Source of the DNA: Hydractinia symbiolongicarpus | Taxonomy: Eukaryota > Cnidaria > Hydrozoa > Anthoathecata > Hydractiniidae | Direction of reading: 5' to 3' | NCBI RefSeq assembly: GCF_029227915.1 | Contig: NC_079875.1 | Location: 15,548,001-15,612,000, forward strand | Length of the DNA stretch: 64,000 nucleotides | Shown here: positions 35,900 through 44,576 of the stretch, piece after piece | How positions within the stretch are numbered: position 1 is the stretch's first letter | How the letters are laid out: each line of letters opens with the position of its first letter | Program-made: the position numbers and the translations under genes | The notes under the pieces: model-generated | The model's input: the letters and a program-made list of their open reading frames with translations, nothing else | The model's database searches: none | What the model was told of the DNA's origin: nothing

Positions 35900-36935
35900 C
35901 TACTTAGAAAATCGTTTTACTTTTTTATTTTTTTCAAGTATACTCAATTTTTCTGGACGATCTGTATACGCAATATTCCTTGGAGTGTCAAATCTGCCTT
36001 CTATATTTTCTACTTTCTTGTAGATGTTTTGGCCATCTAGTTTTCGTTGCACTACCTCCATAAGCAACTTTTCAATAAAATCATGAGATTTTGCTTCCAT
36101 GACTGGCTTCGCAATCCACTCCTTTGAAAGTTTACTGATAAATATCGCCATCTCTTCTCGCCCAAAGCGCCGCAACCATTTCTCTCCTTAGTGATAACAG
36201 CCTGCTTTCTGTCTACGTTACAGTTGTGATCGAGAATAGCTAAATTTACCCGCGAGGCCATCACGTTCAATTCAAATTCTTGGCGTTTGGGTGCATAACA
36301 ATTTATCAGGGAATGGAATACTTCCAAACTTCCAGTGTGATAAGGTTTTGTCAAATGTACCATGTCATTGAGGTTTTTCGCATCCATTATCACCTTCTCC
36401 AGGTTATTATAAGCAGGACTATCCTTTTCGACCCACTTTTTTCGTCTTACTTTTTCTTTAGTGTAACTTTTATGAGCACAACGCTTATATTTTTTGTAGC
36501 ATTTGAATTTGTGACGGTTTGTCACGTGGTGTAACAATGATTTCCACATGTCCACTAACTTTTCTGCATCTCCATCACAATTTTCAGCACACCAAAATAG
36601 GTGATTACCGACGGGTTTGATCCATTCCTGCAGAATTTTACATCCCTTTCTTAGGCCAAGTGGTCTCAGTTTTGATTTAATGTTTTTCGCAAAATGCCAT
36701 GGATCAAATTTATGGCTGATATCGTTCCTTTCTACACGCAGCCATTTTGCAAGTTGCCTATTGCGGTCGGTAGCTACAGTATTAACTTTGTATCCATCTT
36801 CCTCTAATTCAGCAAGACAGTTCTTGAAGCCCTGTAATGGTTTGCGAACATCCATATGCCAGGCAACTTGGCATTTTGAGTAGTAAAGACAAAATGTACA
36901 ATTGTAGTTAAGAAGTAAAATTCATCTTTTATGTC
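35900..36935 (-). pseudogene. Kolobok-type transposase, N-terminally truncated and frameshifted
   Basis: Minus strand, main frame from about 36935 to 36180, then a one-base shift near 36185 into the frame ending at 35900. Visible family motifs in order are LAELEEDGYKVNTVATDRNR, QLAKWLRVE, KFDPWHFAKNIKSKL, GNHLFWCAENCDGD, HTGSLEVFHSLINCYAPKRQ, ASRVNLAILDHN, and after the shift EKWLRRFGREE and KEWIAKPVMEAK. The D of TDRN and the E of LEVFH are plausible members of the DDE set. The N-terminal part (THAP finger and first catalytic region) is absent; only ~240 bp separate the first recognisable residues from the terminal repeat, so it was lost by internal deletion. An upstream ATG next to a GTGAGT donor (near 36990) may be the leftover first exon. 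Cut-and-paste function is certainly lost. Confidence 0.85.
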
Positions 36936-37182
36936 TTCATACATCAAATTAGGCGAACCTTATAGTATGGTTTCACTTACTCACTCGCGGATCATACGTC
37001 ATTGCTCTCCATCGTAGAGTTTTTTAAGTACTCTAACGGAGATGTAAATAATAACCTTTTTACTCTAAAATCCTCATAAAAATACATTTTTTTTGAAAAA
37101 AAATTTAAGGTATCTTTTTTAAATAGTATAATAAACGTTTTTATGAAAAAAAAAATTTTGACCGTAGTTTCCCTTTAACAAC

Positions 37183-37259
37183 ACTCCTGTGGTCTAACGG
37201 TATGATACCTATGAAGAAGAAATTTCATAGGGGATCCAGGTTCAAATCCTGGCAGGAGT
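37183..37259 (+). tRNA. tRNA-like sequence with enlarged anticodon arm (anticodon undetermined)
   Basis: Acceptor ACTCCTG/CAGGAGT pairs fully, the D arm is GTCT/TGAT, and the T arm CCAGG-TTCAAAT-CCTGG is perfect. The internal Pol III boxes A (TGGTCTAACGG) and B (GGTTCAAATCC) match consensus, and a TTTT run follows (37259-37262). The anticodon arm is abnormal: an 8 bp stem CCTATGAA/TTCATAGG with loop GAAGAAAT, 24 nt instead of 17, and no U33. It may be a tRNA-derived repeat, a tRNA pseudogene or a distinct tRNA-like RNA. The outer parts resemble tRNA-Gly/Glu. A Kolobok-like element is inserted 4 bp upstream. Confidence 0.6.
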
Positions 37260-37439
37260 TTTAAAATGTTTAATTGTAATAAAAGTTAAAAGAAACTTAC
37301 TTTTAGATTTTTAGAAAGTCTTTCTGAGTTTGCTGAATACAATATGAGGCTTGGCTCTCGATTTAGCTTTTGATACAAGGAAAAAGGAGAAATAAACCGA
37401 GCAATTGTTGTAACACTTGACAACATCACATTGTTATAG

Positions 37440-38700
37440 ACCAAATAGCACCTTAAAATATTTAAATTCGCAAGAAACACCAATATTTTACATTTTTGTT
37501 GCTGACAGTTGCGCGCATCATTAGAAAACTAATAAAACCAATATTTGAAGCAAAAAACTGATTTTTACTGTATCTCGCATTATTTTTTCATTTATGGACG
37601 CAAAAGCACCTTTAAATATTTTAGCTCGCAAAAACACCAATATCTCACATGGTGTTGCTGAAAGTTGTGTTTCATCACAAAACAACATAAAAACCCGTTA
37701 TTTGCAGCAAAAAAATCATTTTAACCGTATCCTGGACTATTTTAACATATAAGGACGCAAAAGCACCTTTAAATATTTAAGCTCGCAAAAACACCAATAT
37801 TTCACATTGTGTTGCTGAAAGTTGTGTTTCATCACAAAACAACATAAAAACCCGTTATTTGCAGCAAAAAAATCATTTTAACCGTATCCTAGACTATTTT
37901 AACATTTGGGGACGCAAAAGCACCTTTAAATATTTAAGCTCGCAAAAACACCATTTTTTAACATTTTGTTGCTAAAAGTTGTGTTTTATCACAAAACAGC
38001 ATAAAAAACATTATTTCGTGCAAAAAACTGATTTAAACATTATCTCAAATTAATTTTTTATTTATAGACGCAAAATCACATTAAAATATCTAAGGTCGCA
38101 AAAGCACCAATTTTCCACACTTTTGTTGCTCAAGGTTGCGTTTATTATAAAAAACATAAAAACCGATTGTTTGGAGCAAAAAAATTTTTTTTACACGACA
38201 TCTCGAATTATTTTACATTTATAGTCGCAAAAGCACCTTCAAATACTTAAGCTCGCAAAAACACCACTTTTTTACATTTTTGTTGCCAAAAGTTGCGTTT
38301 ATCACAGGGGCAACATAAAAAACCACTATTTAGAGGAAAAAAGATGATTTTAATCGTATTTTAAATAAAAAGTTTTTTAAGGACGCAATATCACATTAAA
38401 ATATCTAAAGTCGCAGAAGCACCATTTTTTTACATAATTCTGGCTAAAAGTTGCGCTCATCGCAATAACAACATAAAAACAATTATTTTAACTGTATCTC
38501 GGATCATTTTTTCATTTAACGACGCAAAGGCACCCTAAAATATTATTATATTATAAAGATCGCAAAAACACCAATTTTTTATTTTTGTCGCTAAAGCTGC
38601 GCACACTACAGAAACAAAATAAAACTGTTTAAGAAAAAAAGGTTTTAACTCTATCTTGGACTATTTCGCCATTTAATGACGCAAACCCACATTAAAACAT
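37440..38700. repeat. ~157 bp tandem satellite, about 8 copies
   Basis: Units start near 37440, 37596, 37752, 37910, 38067, 38224, 38381, 38521 and 38678 (spacing 140-158, mostly 156-158). Each has the phrases GACGCAAAAGCACCTTTAAA, CTCGCAAAAACACCA, TTGTTGCTGAAAGTTG and CATAAAAACC, with a CGCAAAARCACC half-repeat twice per unit. Units 2-4 are nearly identical; the outer ones are diverged, the pattern of a homogenising array. No coding capacity. Confidence 0.9.
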
Positions 38701-38849
38701 TAAGTTCGAGAAGAAGTTATAGATCTGCTGCTGAATTACATGTAATCCTCGGTGATGAAAGGCGTCATGCCAATCTTCAATTACCAAAAAGATTATGGGA
38801 CGAGTACCACACAAAAAGGAAAAGGATGATTATCCCCATTAAAGCAATG

Positions 38850-39335
38850 GTTTCAAAAACTGTTTGAAAAAAAGTATCTAAAAAGCGCACACAAGTATAG
38901 AAGTGTATTAAGAAACAAAGTTATTGAGAATGTTGTTACTGATAAAAGAATTTCAAAGATCTAGCACACATAACAAAGTCTTGAAGTTTTTTATTCATAG
39001 TTGAACTCGTACATGTATCCAAAAGACAGGAATTCGATCCAATGTGATGAATGCCAGAGTCTAATTAGCGGTTCTTGACCACAATTTGTATGTCAATGGA
39101 AAACAATTAGTGATCACACGCGAGCGCAAAGGATTGGCAAGAAAGGGAGAAAAACAATGGAAGCTTGTCGCATCTTGTCTGTCAAAAGGTTAGGTAGCAA
39201 ACGAAAAAAATTGTGCCAAAGTCGAAGTCATATGAGTTTGTTGATAATCTAATGAAAATTGTTGTAAACGAAAAGAAACGGGTGCAACGATCTTTAGTTC
39301 GGTATCCTAGCTTCCAGATAGATTGAAAATATTGC
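38850..39335 (+). pseudogene. Second Kolobok-type transposase remnant
   Basis: Plus-strand decayed frame with motifs collinear with the transposase at 36.9-35.9 kb: AHKYRSVLRNKVIENVV, LEVFYS...YPKRQEF (39000-39040), LAVLDHN (near 39065) followed by GKQLVITRERKG, and a tail SYEFVDNLMKIVVNEKKR in a shifted frame (39235-39290). Several stops and frame changes. No terminal repeats found around it. It shows that the region received at least two Kolobok-type insertions. Confidence 0.7.
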
Positions 39336-39339
39336 TTTT

Positions 39340-39735
39340 ATAAACATCCGAATGAGGTTATTTTTTAAAAAAAGCAACAATAAGTTTTTGTCCATGTTTA
39401 TATTTTTGTAAAAACTTTTATAATTATAAATTCCTAATCTTTAAAATCCTTATACCCAACGCACTTTTAGTTTCGGTCAGGAACTCTCTCACGTATTTTC
39501 TCCAAAGACATGATTGAGATAACCCAACCCTATTTACAGTTAGTTTCACTCTTTTTAAATCAAAACTGCCTAGCGGATGTTGTTATGCATTTTCACACAG
39601 ATTATTTTTGGTAAACGAGAGTTGCAAGCTTTAAAAAGCCATCAAACATTGCACTCAGAGAGACATCAACTTTTTCTTTGAATTGATACACTTGGAATGG
39701 ATGTGATGTGGCAAGATTTACCTGACTCTATCCTA
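39340..39735. other. Non-coding DNA
   Basis: AT-rich sequence between the transposase remnant and the second tRNA-like sequence. Nothing recognised. Confidence 0.4.
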
Positions 39736-39738
39736 TAA

Positions 39739-39812
39739 ACTTCTGCCAGGAATTGAACCTGGATCTCTTACAGATTTTCTCCGTAAAAATCTTACCATTA
39801 GACTACAGAAGT
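39739..39812 (-). tRNA. Second tRNA-like sequence with enlarged anticodon stem
   Basis: Same architecture as 37183-37259, on the opposite strand. Acceptor ACTTCTG/CAGAAGT, D arm GTCT/AGAT, T arm CCAGG-TTCAATT-CCTGG; boxes A (TAGTCTAATGG) and B (GGTTCAATTCC) present. The anticodon arm is an 8 bp stem TTTACGGA/TCTGTAAG (one G-T pair) with loop GAAAA, so no standard anticodon. Stem changes relative to the first copy are compensatory (C-G to T-A in the acceptor; the anticodon stems differ almost throughout yet both pair). The T run after the 3' end is only three long. Confidence 0.55.
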
Positions 39813-40696
39813 TTTACACTAAAATGTATTGGAAAAGAATATAAGTAGTAACAACCGCAGATAGTCAAACGACATGCACACCTACATATGTCACCCAGCA
39901 GCCATAATCTGCGCTATCAAAAAAAATAACCACATCATTATGGTCAATACTAACATTTTATTCCAATTGCATAAAAAATTACAAAATTTCGGCAGTACCA
40001 CGTGTGCACGAAGCGACAGAAAAAAGCGTCCTGATCATTTGAGTTCCTGCAAAACAATTGCTGAAAATAAAGAACCATCGAGAATAGGTAAATTTTAAGT
40101 TGTGGAGTTGGGTATGTAGTTCGTTAGTTACGGAAAGGAGAGTTGGAGAGTTGCTAAATTTCGCGGTAACGAAAGTCTGTTTCAAATGTTGTTTATAATG
40201 TACAAGTGTTGTTTACAATGTAAAAATGTGGGTCTACAAAAAAGAAAAGTTTTACTTGCCGAACACATTTAGCTTACGGTATAAAGTTAAAAAGCTATGT
40301 AGGAAGTAAAATCAAAAAAGTTTATACATTGTTAAATATGCACCGGTCTATAGCGGGATGAACAGCGAGATTTCAATCAGTCACGGGCAATATTAGTAAG
40401 TGGCTCGTTGGTTAATCCACGGGTTCGCCCGTCCTTTATATGCCGCATTTCGTGTCTCGCTACTTGGAGTACTATTTTGGGCAAAGACAGACAGAATACG
40501 GCTTTTATTATACAGACTAACCAACTTCCTGACTATAAAAGTTCTCATACTCAGAACCATCCAGTATATAAATGATCTGGCAATCCTGTCTCAAATTGCT
40601 GATGATTTATCTTTTATGTGGTTTTCGTACAGTTAAAGCTCTCATTGCTACAAAAAAAATTTTAAATTTCAACCTAACTAGACGACTAGACAAACA

Positions 40697-40772
40697 ACCT
40701 TCTAGGGGATTATCGAACTCATAACCTCTAGTTGAGGACATGAGCCAAACGCTTTATTGACTGAGCTACAAT
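40697..40772 (-). pseudogene. Degenerate tRNA-Met-like sequence
   Basis: On the minus strand, TAGCTCAGTCAATAAAGCG resembles a D arm and box A, GGCTCATG an anticodon loop with CAT, and GAGTTCGATAATCC a mutated box B/T arm. The acceptor ends do not pair. Likely a tRNA pseudogene or the head of an old SINE. Confidence 0.4.
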
Positions 40773-40779
40773 AACTTGT

Positions 40780-41325
40780 AGCTGTTTTTCTCTAACTCAG
40801 TTTTTCATGAATAAAAATATACAGCTTCATTATCAGCAAAAAACAACTAATTTTTACACATAATCAAATTTTAGAAAAATTTCAAAAAAATGTCCATATG
40901 TATCAGCAATATTTAAGAATTACGTAAGGCCGCGAAGCAATTTTATTCCGGATTTATGAATAAAATAGAATGGAGATTTAATACTAATAAGGGAGTTCTT
41001 ACAACCCAACCCCTAATTAGACTGGAGTCCAGGCCAAGTACCGCGTACACACCATAAACATGAATAACCAATAGATAACCAATATTATATATAAACGAAC
41101 TGAATAATTCTGATATATAAAACATCTACATTCTCGCCACAAACAAGTGTGTTAGGCCTAGGTTTTTAGGGAAGAGAAAATCAAATGAAAAAGTAATCCA
41201 TGGAAAGGTTTTCTTGTCATACAATAAAAACAAAACAAAAAACGTTCATCGCCACCCACGACTTGACTTTTGCTGATTCACAGTCCTCTATTTAAAGCGT
41301 TTACTTGAAAACACCTGACTGGAAC
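40780..41325. other. Non-coding DNA left of the nested retroelements
   Basis: No supported gene. May include the 3' non-coding end of the DIRS element. Confidence 0.4.
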
Positions 41326-41339
41326 TTCTTTTTTGCAGA

Positions 41340-41745
41340 AACAATTGTTATAAAATCCCTGCCAAGTTGACTTGTTAAACGAAGTCCCCCTTACTAAATA
41401 TCATCCACTGAAAGTCTTGACATGCTAGCTTTTGACAAAGATCCCAACGCGTGGAATGGTCCTTTAAAATAGAAACATCAATTCCTGGTACTCTAAGGGC
41501 TTTCCTCAACCACCTGGAGACAATGCAACTCTTTACTTCATTATGAGGATTAATACAGCAACGTAATAATTGACTTTTACCACTGTCACATCATGGTTTG
41601 GTACAGACTAAGTATTCGTTCAAGGTTTGAACCACAAAAGGTTCTTTTTCTTCCGAAGACGTATAAATAGAAAGAACTGGTGGTGCTTTGCCTCGTCTCA
41701 AACTAAAAGTAGAACCACTACTCGACTTTGTCAAAAACGGATATC
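41340..41745 (-). pseudogene. DIRS tyrosine recombinase, C-terminal half
   Basis: Minus strand: GKAPPVLSIYTSSEEKEPF, VQTLNEYLVC, then VSRWLRKALRVPGIDVSIL and DHSTRWD, the HxxR box of tyrosine recombinases, followed by a degraded FSKGDF...FLQK end where the catalytic Tyr is expected. The right edge (the ATATC target site at 41741-41745) abuts the BEL LTR and the reading frame runs on into 47469 and above. Confidence 0.75.
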
Positions 41746-41899
41746 TGTAATATCTCGTAAAAAGGAACTCATGAAAACGTGTCTTATATCAACAAAATAT
41801 TTTCTGTACTGCCGAAGCATCTAAAAAGTATACATCTACATCACATTCGTCACACGTGGCTTTAAGAGTCACGTGTTAAAAATACATAAATAATTAACA
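41746..41899 (-). repeat. BEL/Pao 3' LTR
   Basis: 154 bp; one base differs from the 5' LTR (near 41781). Contains CACGTGGCT and AGTCACGTG as an inverted pair (two E-box hexamers). The last base block also supplies the pol stop codon. Confidence 0.95.
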
Positions 41900-43525
41900 C
41901 TCCCCACCAAAAACGATGATGTCATCTTCGTTTATAAAGTCAATTTTAATTTCGTCGTTATCTTCCTTGTCATTCTCGTAGTCGCGATCAGACTGTTCAA
42001 CAGGATAAAGTTTGTTCAAAGTGCGTGTAATTATCGTTTTACGATTGTTGTTAGTTGCGACTAATACCTTTGCTGCACGTATACGAGCGTCCTTGCTTTT
42101 CAACAATTCCGTTACTCGACCTATCTTCCATTTTGCTCTAGTTTTAACATCATCGTGTATAAGAACAGCATCGTTTACTTCAATTTCGTAAGAGGACTGT
42201 AGCTTTTTCTTCTTCTGTTTGTGAAATTCGCGTAAATCGACAACGTATTCATTTAACCAACGTTTCCAAAAATGATCGAGCACAGTTTTTATGTACTTCG
42301 CGCGAACTGTCAACTCGTCACTTTTTTCGCCATCGTATTCTTCATAATCGATACTAACGTTTTTCCCGTATATTAATTGATTCGGAGTTAATGGACTTTC
42401 GTTAACATCGTCGTAAATAAACGTCAAAGGACGGTTATTAAGTATGCGTTCAATTGCTGACAAAATAGTCAACATCTCTTCATAATCAACTAAAGTTTTA
42501 AAAAGTACTTTTTTCAAACAACGTTTAAGAGACTGAATTAGCCTTTCGAAATATCCACCCTGCCAGGGGGCAGCTTCAATATTAAAACACCACTTAATGC
42601 CATGTGATGATGCAAAATGTTGAACTTCTTTACTAATAAAGTTAGAACCATTGTCTGAGTTGATAACTTTCGGAGCTCCATTTTTATTTACAAAACGTTT
42701 TAAAACATTAACACAAGCTGAAGCAGACAAATCAGTACTAATATCCAAATAAACAGCTCTACTGCTAGCACAAGTAATCAAACAAATCCACGCTTTATGT
42801 ACATCAGAACGTGAATAAATATCTCGTATATACAACGGACCTGCATAATCGATTCCAATATTTGTGAAGGCAAAGTTCAACGACAAACGAAAATCAGGTA
42901 ACGCAGAAGTACTTGGGTAAGTAAACGCTTTACTTTCAAATCTTTTACACAATGTACAGTTACGTAATAAATTTCTAACAACTTGTCTGAGACGCGGTAC
43001 CCAAAATTGTTTACGCACGTGACAAAGAGTGTCACGTGGTCCATTATGACCAACAGCACGATGTGAATCCGAAACAATAAGAGGCAAAAGCTCACATTGT
43101 GTAGGTAAAAACACTGGATGCCGAGTGTCGTATGGTAAAGGTGAATTTTGTACACGACCTTTACATCGCAGAACTCCATCGTCATCCTTAAAAAGACAAA
43201 GTTTCACTTTTTCTACTTCAAAATTCTTGTTATTCTGGACCTTCCACTGAAACAGTTTTAACCACTTGAATTTCGCAAACTTAATCTCTTCCACCGACAA
43301 ATCTTCGGGCCACTCCCTTGTTGTTAGTAATAATGTGTTAGTAGTCTTCTGTTCATATCTCTTCTTTTCTTCTTTACATCTTCTTATAAATCGTAATACA
43401 TACGCCGTAACGCGCACCAATTTTTTAAAACTATTATAATTATCAACTTTAATGATCTCAGATAAACAAGGATCATTAACTACATCAGAGTCACTTTTTA
43501 AACACGTGAACTCTGCTATTAACAT
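41894..43525 (-). CDS. BEL/Pao pol part 3: integrase
   Basis: 543-codon frame. The N-terminal zinc domain is HRAVGHNG...CTLC (HHCC). The catalytic core has D in GIDYAGPLYI, D in INSDNGSNF and E in PWQGGYFERLIQSLK, a complete DDE set. The C-terminal part (KRWLNEYVVDLREF, VNDAVLIHDD, WKIGRV) matches the DUF5641-type tail of BEL/Pao integrases. It would insert the cDNA copy. The frame is offset from the RT/RNase H frame near 43500-43520 and its first ATG is not a natural start, so I read it as the downstream part of one polyprotein broken by a frame change. The stop TAA lies inside the 3' LTR. Confidence 0.9.
   Translation of the reverse strand: MLIAEFTCLKSDSDVVNDPCLSEIIKVDNYNSFKKLVRVTAYVLRFIRRCKEEKKRYEQKTTNTLLLTTREWPEDLSVEEIKFAKFKWLKLFQWKVQNNKNFEVEKVKLCLFKDDDGVLRCKGRVQNSPLPYDTRHPVFLPTQCELLPLIVSDSHRAVGHNGPRDTLCHVRKQFWVPRLRQVVRNLLRNCTLCKRFESKAFTYPSTSALPDFRLSLNFAFTNIGIDYAGPLYIRDIYSRSDVHKAWICLITCASSRAVYLDISTDLSASACVNVLKRFVNKNGAPKVINSDNGSNFISKEVQHFASSHGIKWCFNIEAAPWQGGYFERLIQSLKRCLKKVLFKTLVDYEEMLTILSAIERILNNRPLTFIYDDVNESPLTPNQLIYGKNVSIDYEEYDGEKSDELTVRAKYIKTVLDHFWKRWLNEYVVDLREFHKQKKKKLQSSYEIEVNDAVLIHDDVKTRAKWKIGRVTELLKSKDARIRAAKVLVATNNNRKTIITRTLNKLYPVEQSDRDYENDKEDNDEIKIDFINEDDIIVFGGEC
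41900..41909 (-). promoter_or_regulatory. Polypurine tract of the BEL/Pao element
   Basis: GGTGGGGAG directly precedes the 3' LTR on the minus strand, after a T run; the expected plus-strand priming site. It is also translated as the last residues of pol. Confidence 0.75.
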
Positions 43526-44576
43526 TCAATGAAAGTTTCTCTTCACAGGAAGACTCCGGCAAGAACTTGTCTCCAACTTGCAGACGCGGCCACTCGTTTT
43601 CTGGTAAAGTTAGAAAACCTGGACCCTCAAACCAGAGACTCCTAGTGGAGAGCTTTAATGGCGAAGAACCTCTGGAACTAATATCGGCAGGATTATCATT
43701 AGTGCCAACTAATTTCAAGCATTTTACATCAAATAATCTTCTTATCTCAGTCAATCTATTTTGTACGAAAGGTTTATAAATTTTATCACTGTTTTTAATC
43801 CAAGAATACACAACACTAGAATCAATCCACGCAAATATACGTTCGATTGGATAAACATTGTTTAAAGCACGGGAGACTGTATCCAACAGTCTTGCTAACA
43901 TTAAAGCTCCCAATAATTTTAAGCGAGGTATGGTTTGTGACTTAATTGGAGCAACACGCGATTTACTCGATACCAAAGCAGTTTTAATCTTACCGGTTTC
44001 TGTTTCAAATCGAATATAAACACAACATCCGTATGCTGCTTTAGACGCGTCACTAAAACCATGTAATTGGACAGACTTATACGGATCGTTCTCATCATTA
44101 TAACAATAATTTCTATCAATTTGAATAGAGGGGACTTCGTGTAACTCTTGCACAATACCTGACCATATCTCTAAGTGTTCTTCCGATAAAGGAGAATCCC
44201 ACTTTACATTCTTAATACATAAATATTGAAAAAAGGTTTTCATTTTAACGATAATAGGATTTATCAAGCCAAGTGGATCAAAAATTGACGCTATTGCTTG
44301 TAATACGTTGCGTTTCGTTGTATCGGGCTTCGCATGAAATTTCTGCTTTATCTCCTCAAAATTAAACCCAATTTTATCACTATCTTTAAGCCACTGTAAT
44401 CCCAAAACTTTTGTTGTGTTGCCTTCATGGTTTACCTCAAGAGGCCCTTTGTAACGTTCGTTAACGAGAGCTTCAAGTTTTGGAGCATTGGACTGAAATT
44501 TACGCATATTAAAACTTGCTTCTGCTAAACGATCTTTAACTTTACAATAAAACGTAAACCCTTCGTCAACCGCCAT
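43491..44576 (-). CDS. BEL/Pao pol part 2: RT thumb and RNase H
   Basis: 361-codon frame that starts within the RT just after the catalytic aspartates. It holds the RT connection (KVLGLQWLKDSDKIGF, IFDPLGLINP) and the RNase H fold with GFSDASKAAYGCCVY, IPRLKLLGALMLARLL, WIDSSVVYSWI and NPADISSRG. All are typical Pao-type sequences. The first ATG at 44574-44576 arises from the frame change next to HVDD and is not a real start. The C-terminus runs out of frame before the integrase. Confidence 0.9.
   Translation of the reverse strand: MAVDEGFTFYCKVKDRLAEASFNMRKFQSNAPKLEALVNERYKGPLEVNHEGNTTKVLGLQWLKDSDKIGFNFEEIKQKFHAKPDTTKRNVLQAIASIFDPLGLINPIIVKMKTFFQYLCIKNVKWDSPLSEEHLEIWSGIVQELHEVPSIQIDRNYCYNDENDPYKSVQLHGFSDASKAAYGCCVYIRFETETGKIKTALVSSKSRVAPIKSQTIPRLKLLGALMLARLLDTVSRALNNVYPIERIFAWIDSSVVYSWIKNSDKIYKPFVQNRLTEIRRLFDVKCLKLVGTNDNPADISSRGSSPLKLSTRSLWFEGPGFLTLPENEWPRLQVGDKFLPESSCEEKLSLNVNSRVHVFKK

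Larger units (their letters stand above)
34732..37174. mobile_element. Kolobok-like DNA transposon (TTAA target duplication) with a P2X7-ballast-like gene
   Basis: 2443 bp flanked by TTAA on both sides (34728-34731 and 37175-37178). Terminal inverted repeats AGGGAAACTAAGGTCAAAA and AGGGAAACTACGGTCAAAA differ at one base. Two genes point toward each other: an intact two-exon P2X7-ballast-like gene from the left and a truncated transposase from the right. The motif TGACGTATGAGCCGCGAG (left, 34925-34942) recurs inverted as TGACGTATGATCCGCGAG (36984-37001), about equally far from each end, suggesting a shared promoter or binding site. TTAA duplications occur in Kolobok and piggyBac; the transposase sequence style (TDRNRQ, HTGSLEVFHSL, LAILDHN) fits Kolobok-type proteins, often annotated as Mutator-like or THAP-associated, not piggyBac. 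Confidence 0.85.

Noticed and set aside
35819-36883. Plus-strand frames of 73-88 codons
   Set aside because: Antisense of the Kolobok-type transposase.
34732-37174. piggyBac element (also TTAA)
   Set aside because: The transposase motifs do not follow piggyBac, and the ends do not start with CCC as piggyBac ends usually do.
37440-38700. CRISPR-like array
   Set aside because: Units are ~157 bp satellite repeats without unique spacers, in a eukaryotic context.
38676-38867. 63-codon frame (LHVILGDERRHANLQLPKRL) as part of the transposase
   Set aside because: No match to the transposase order; it starts in the last satellite unit.
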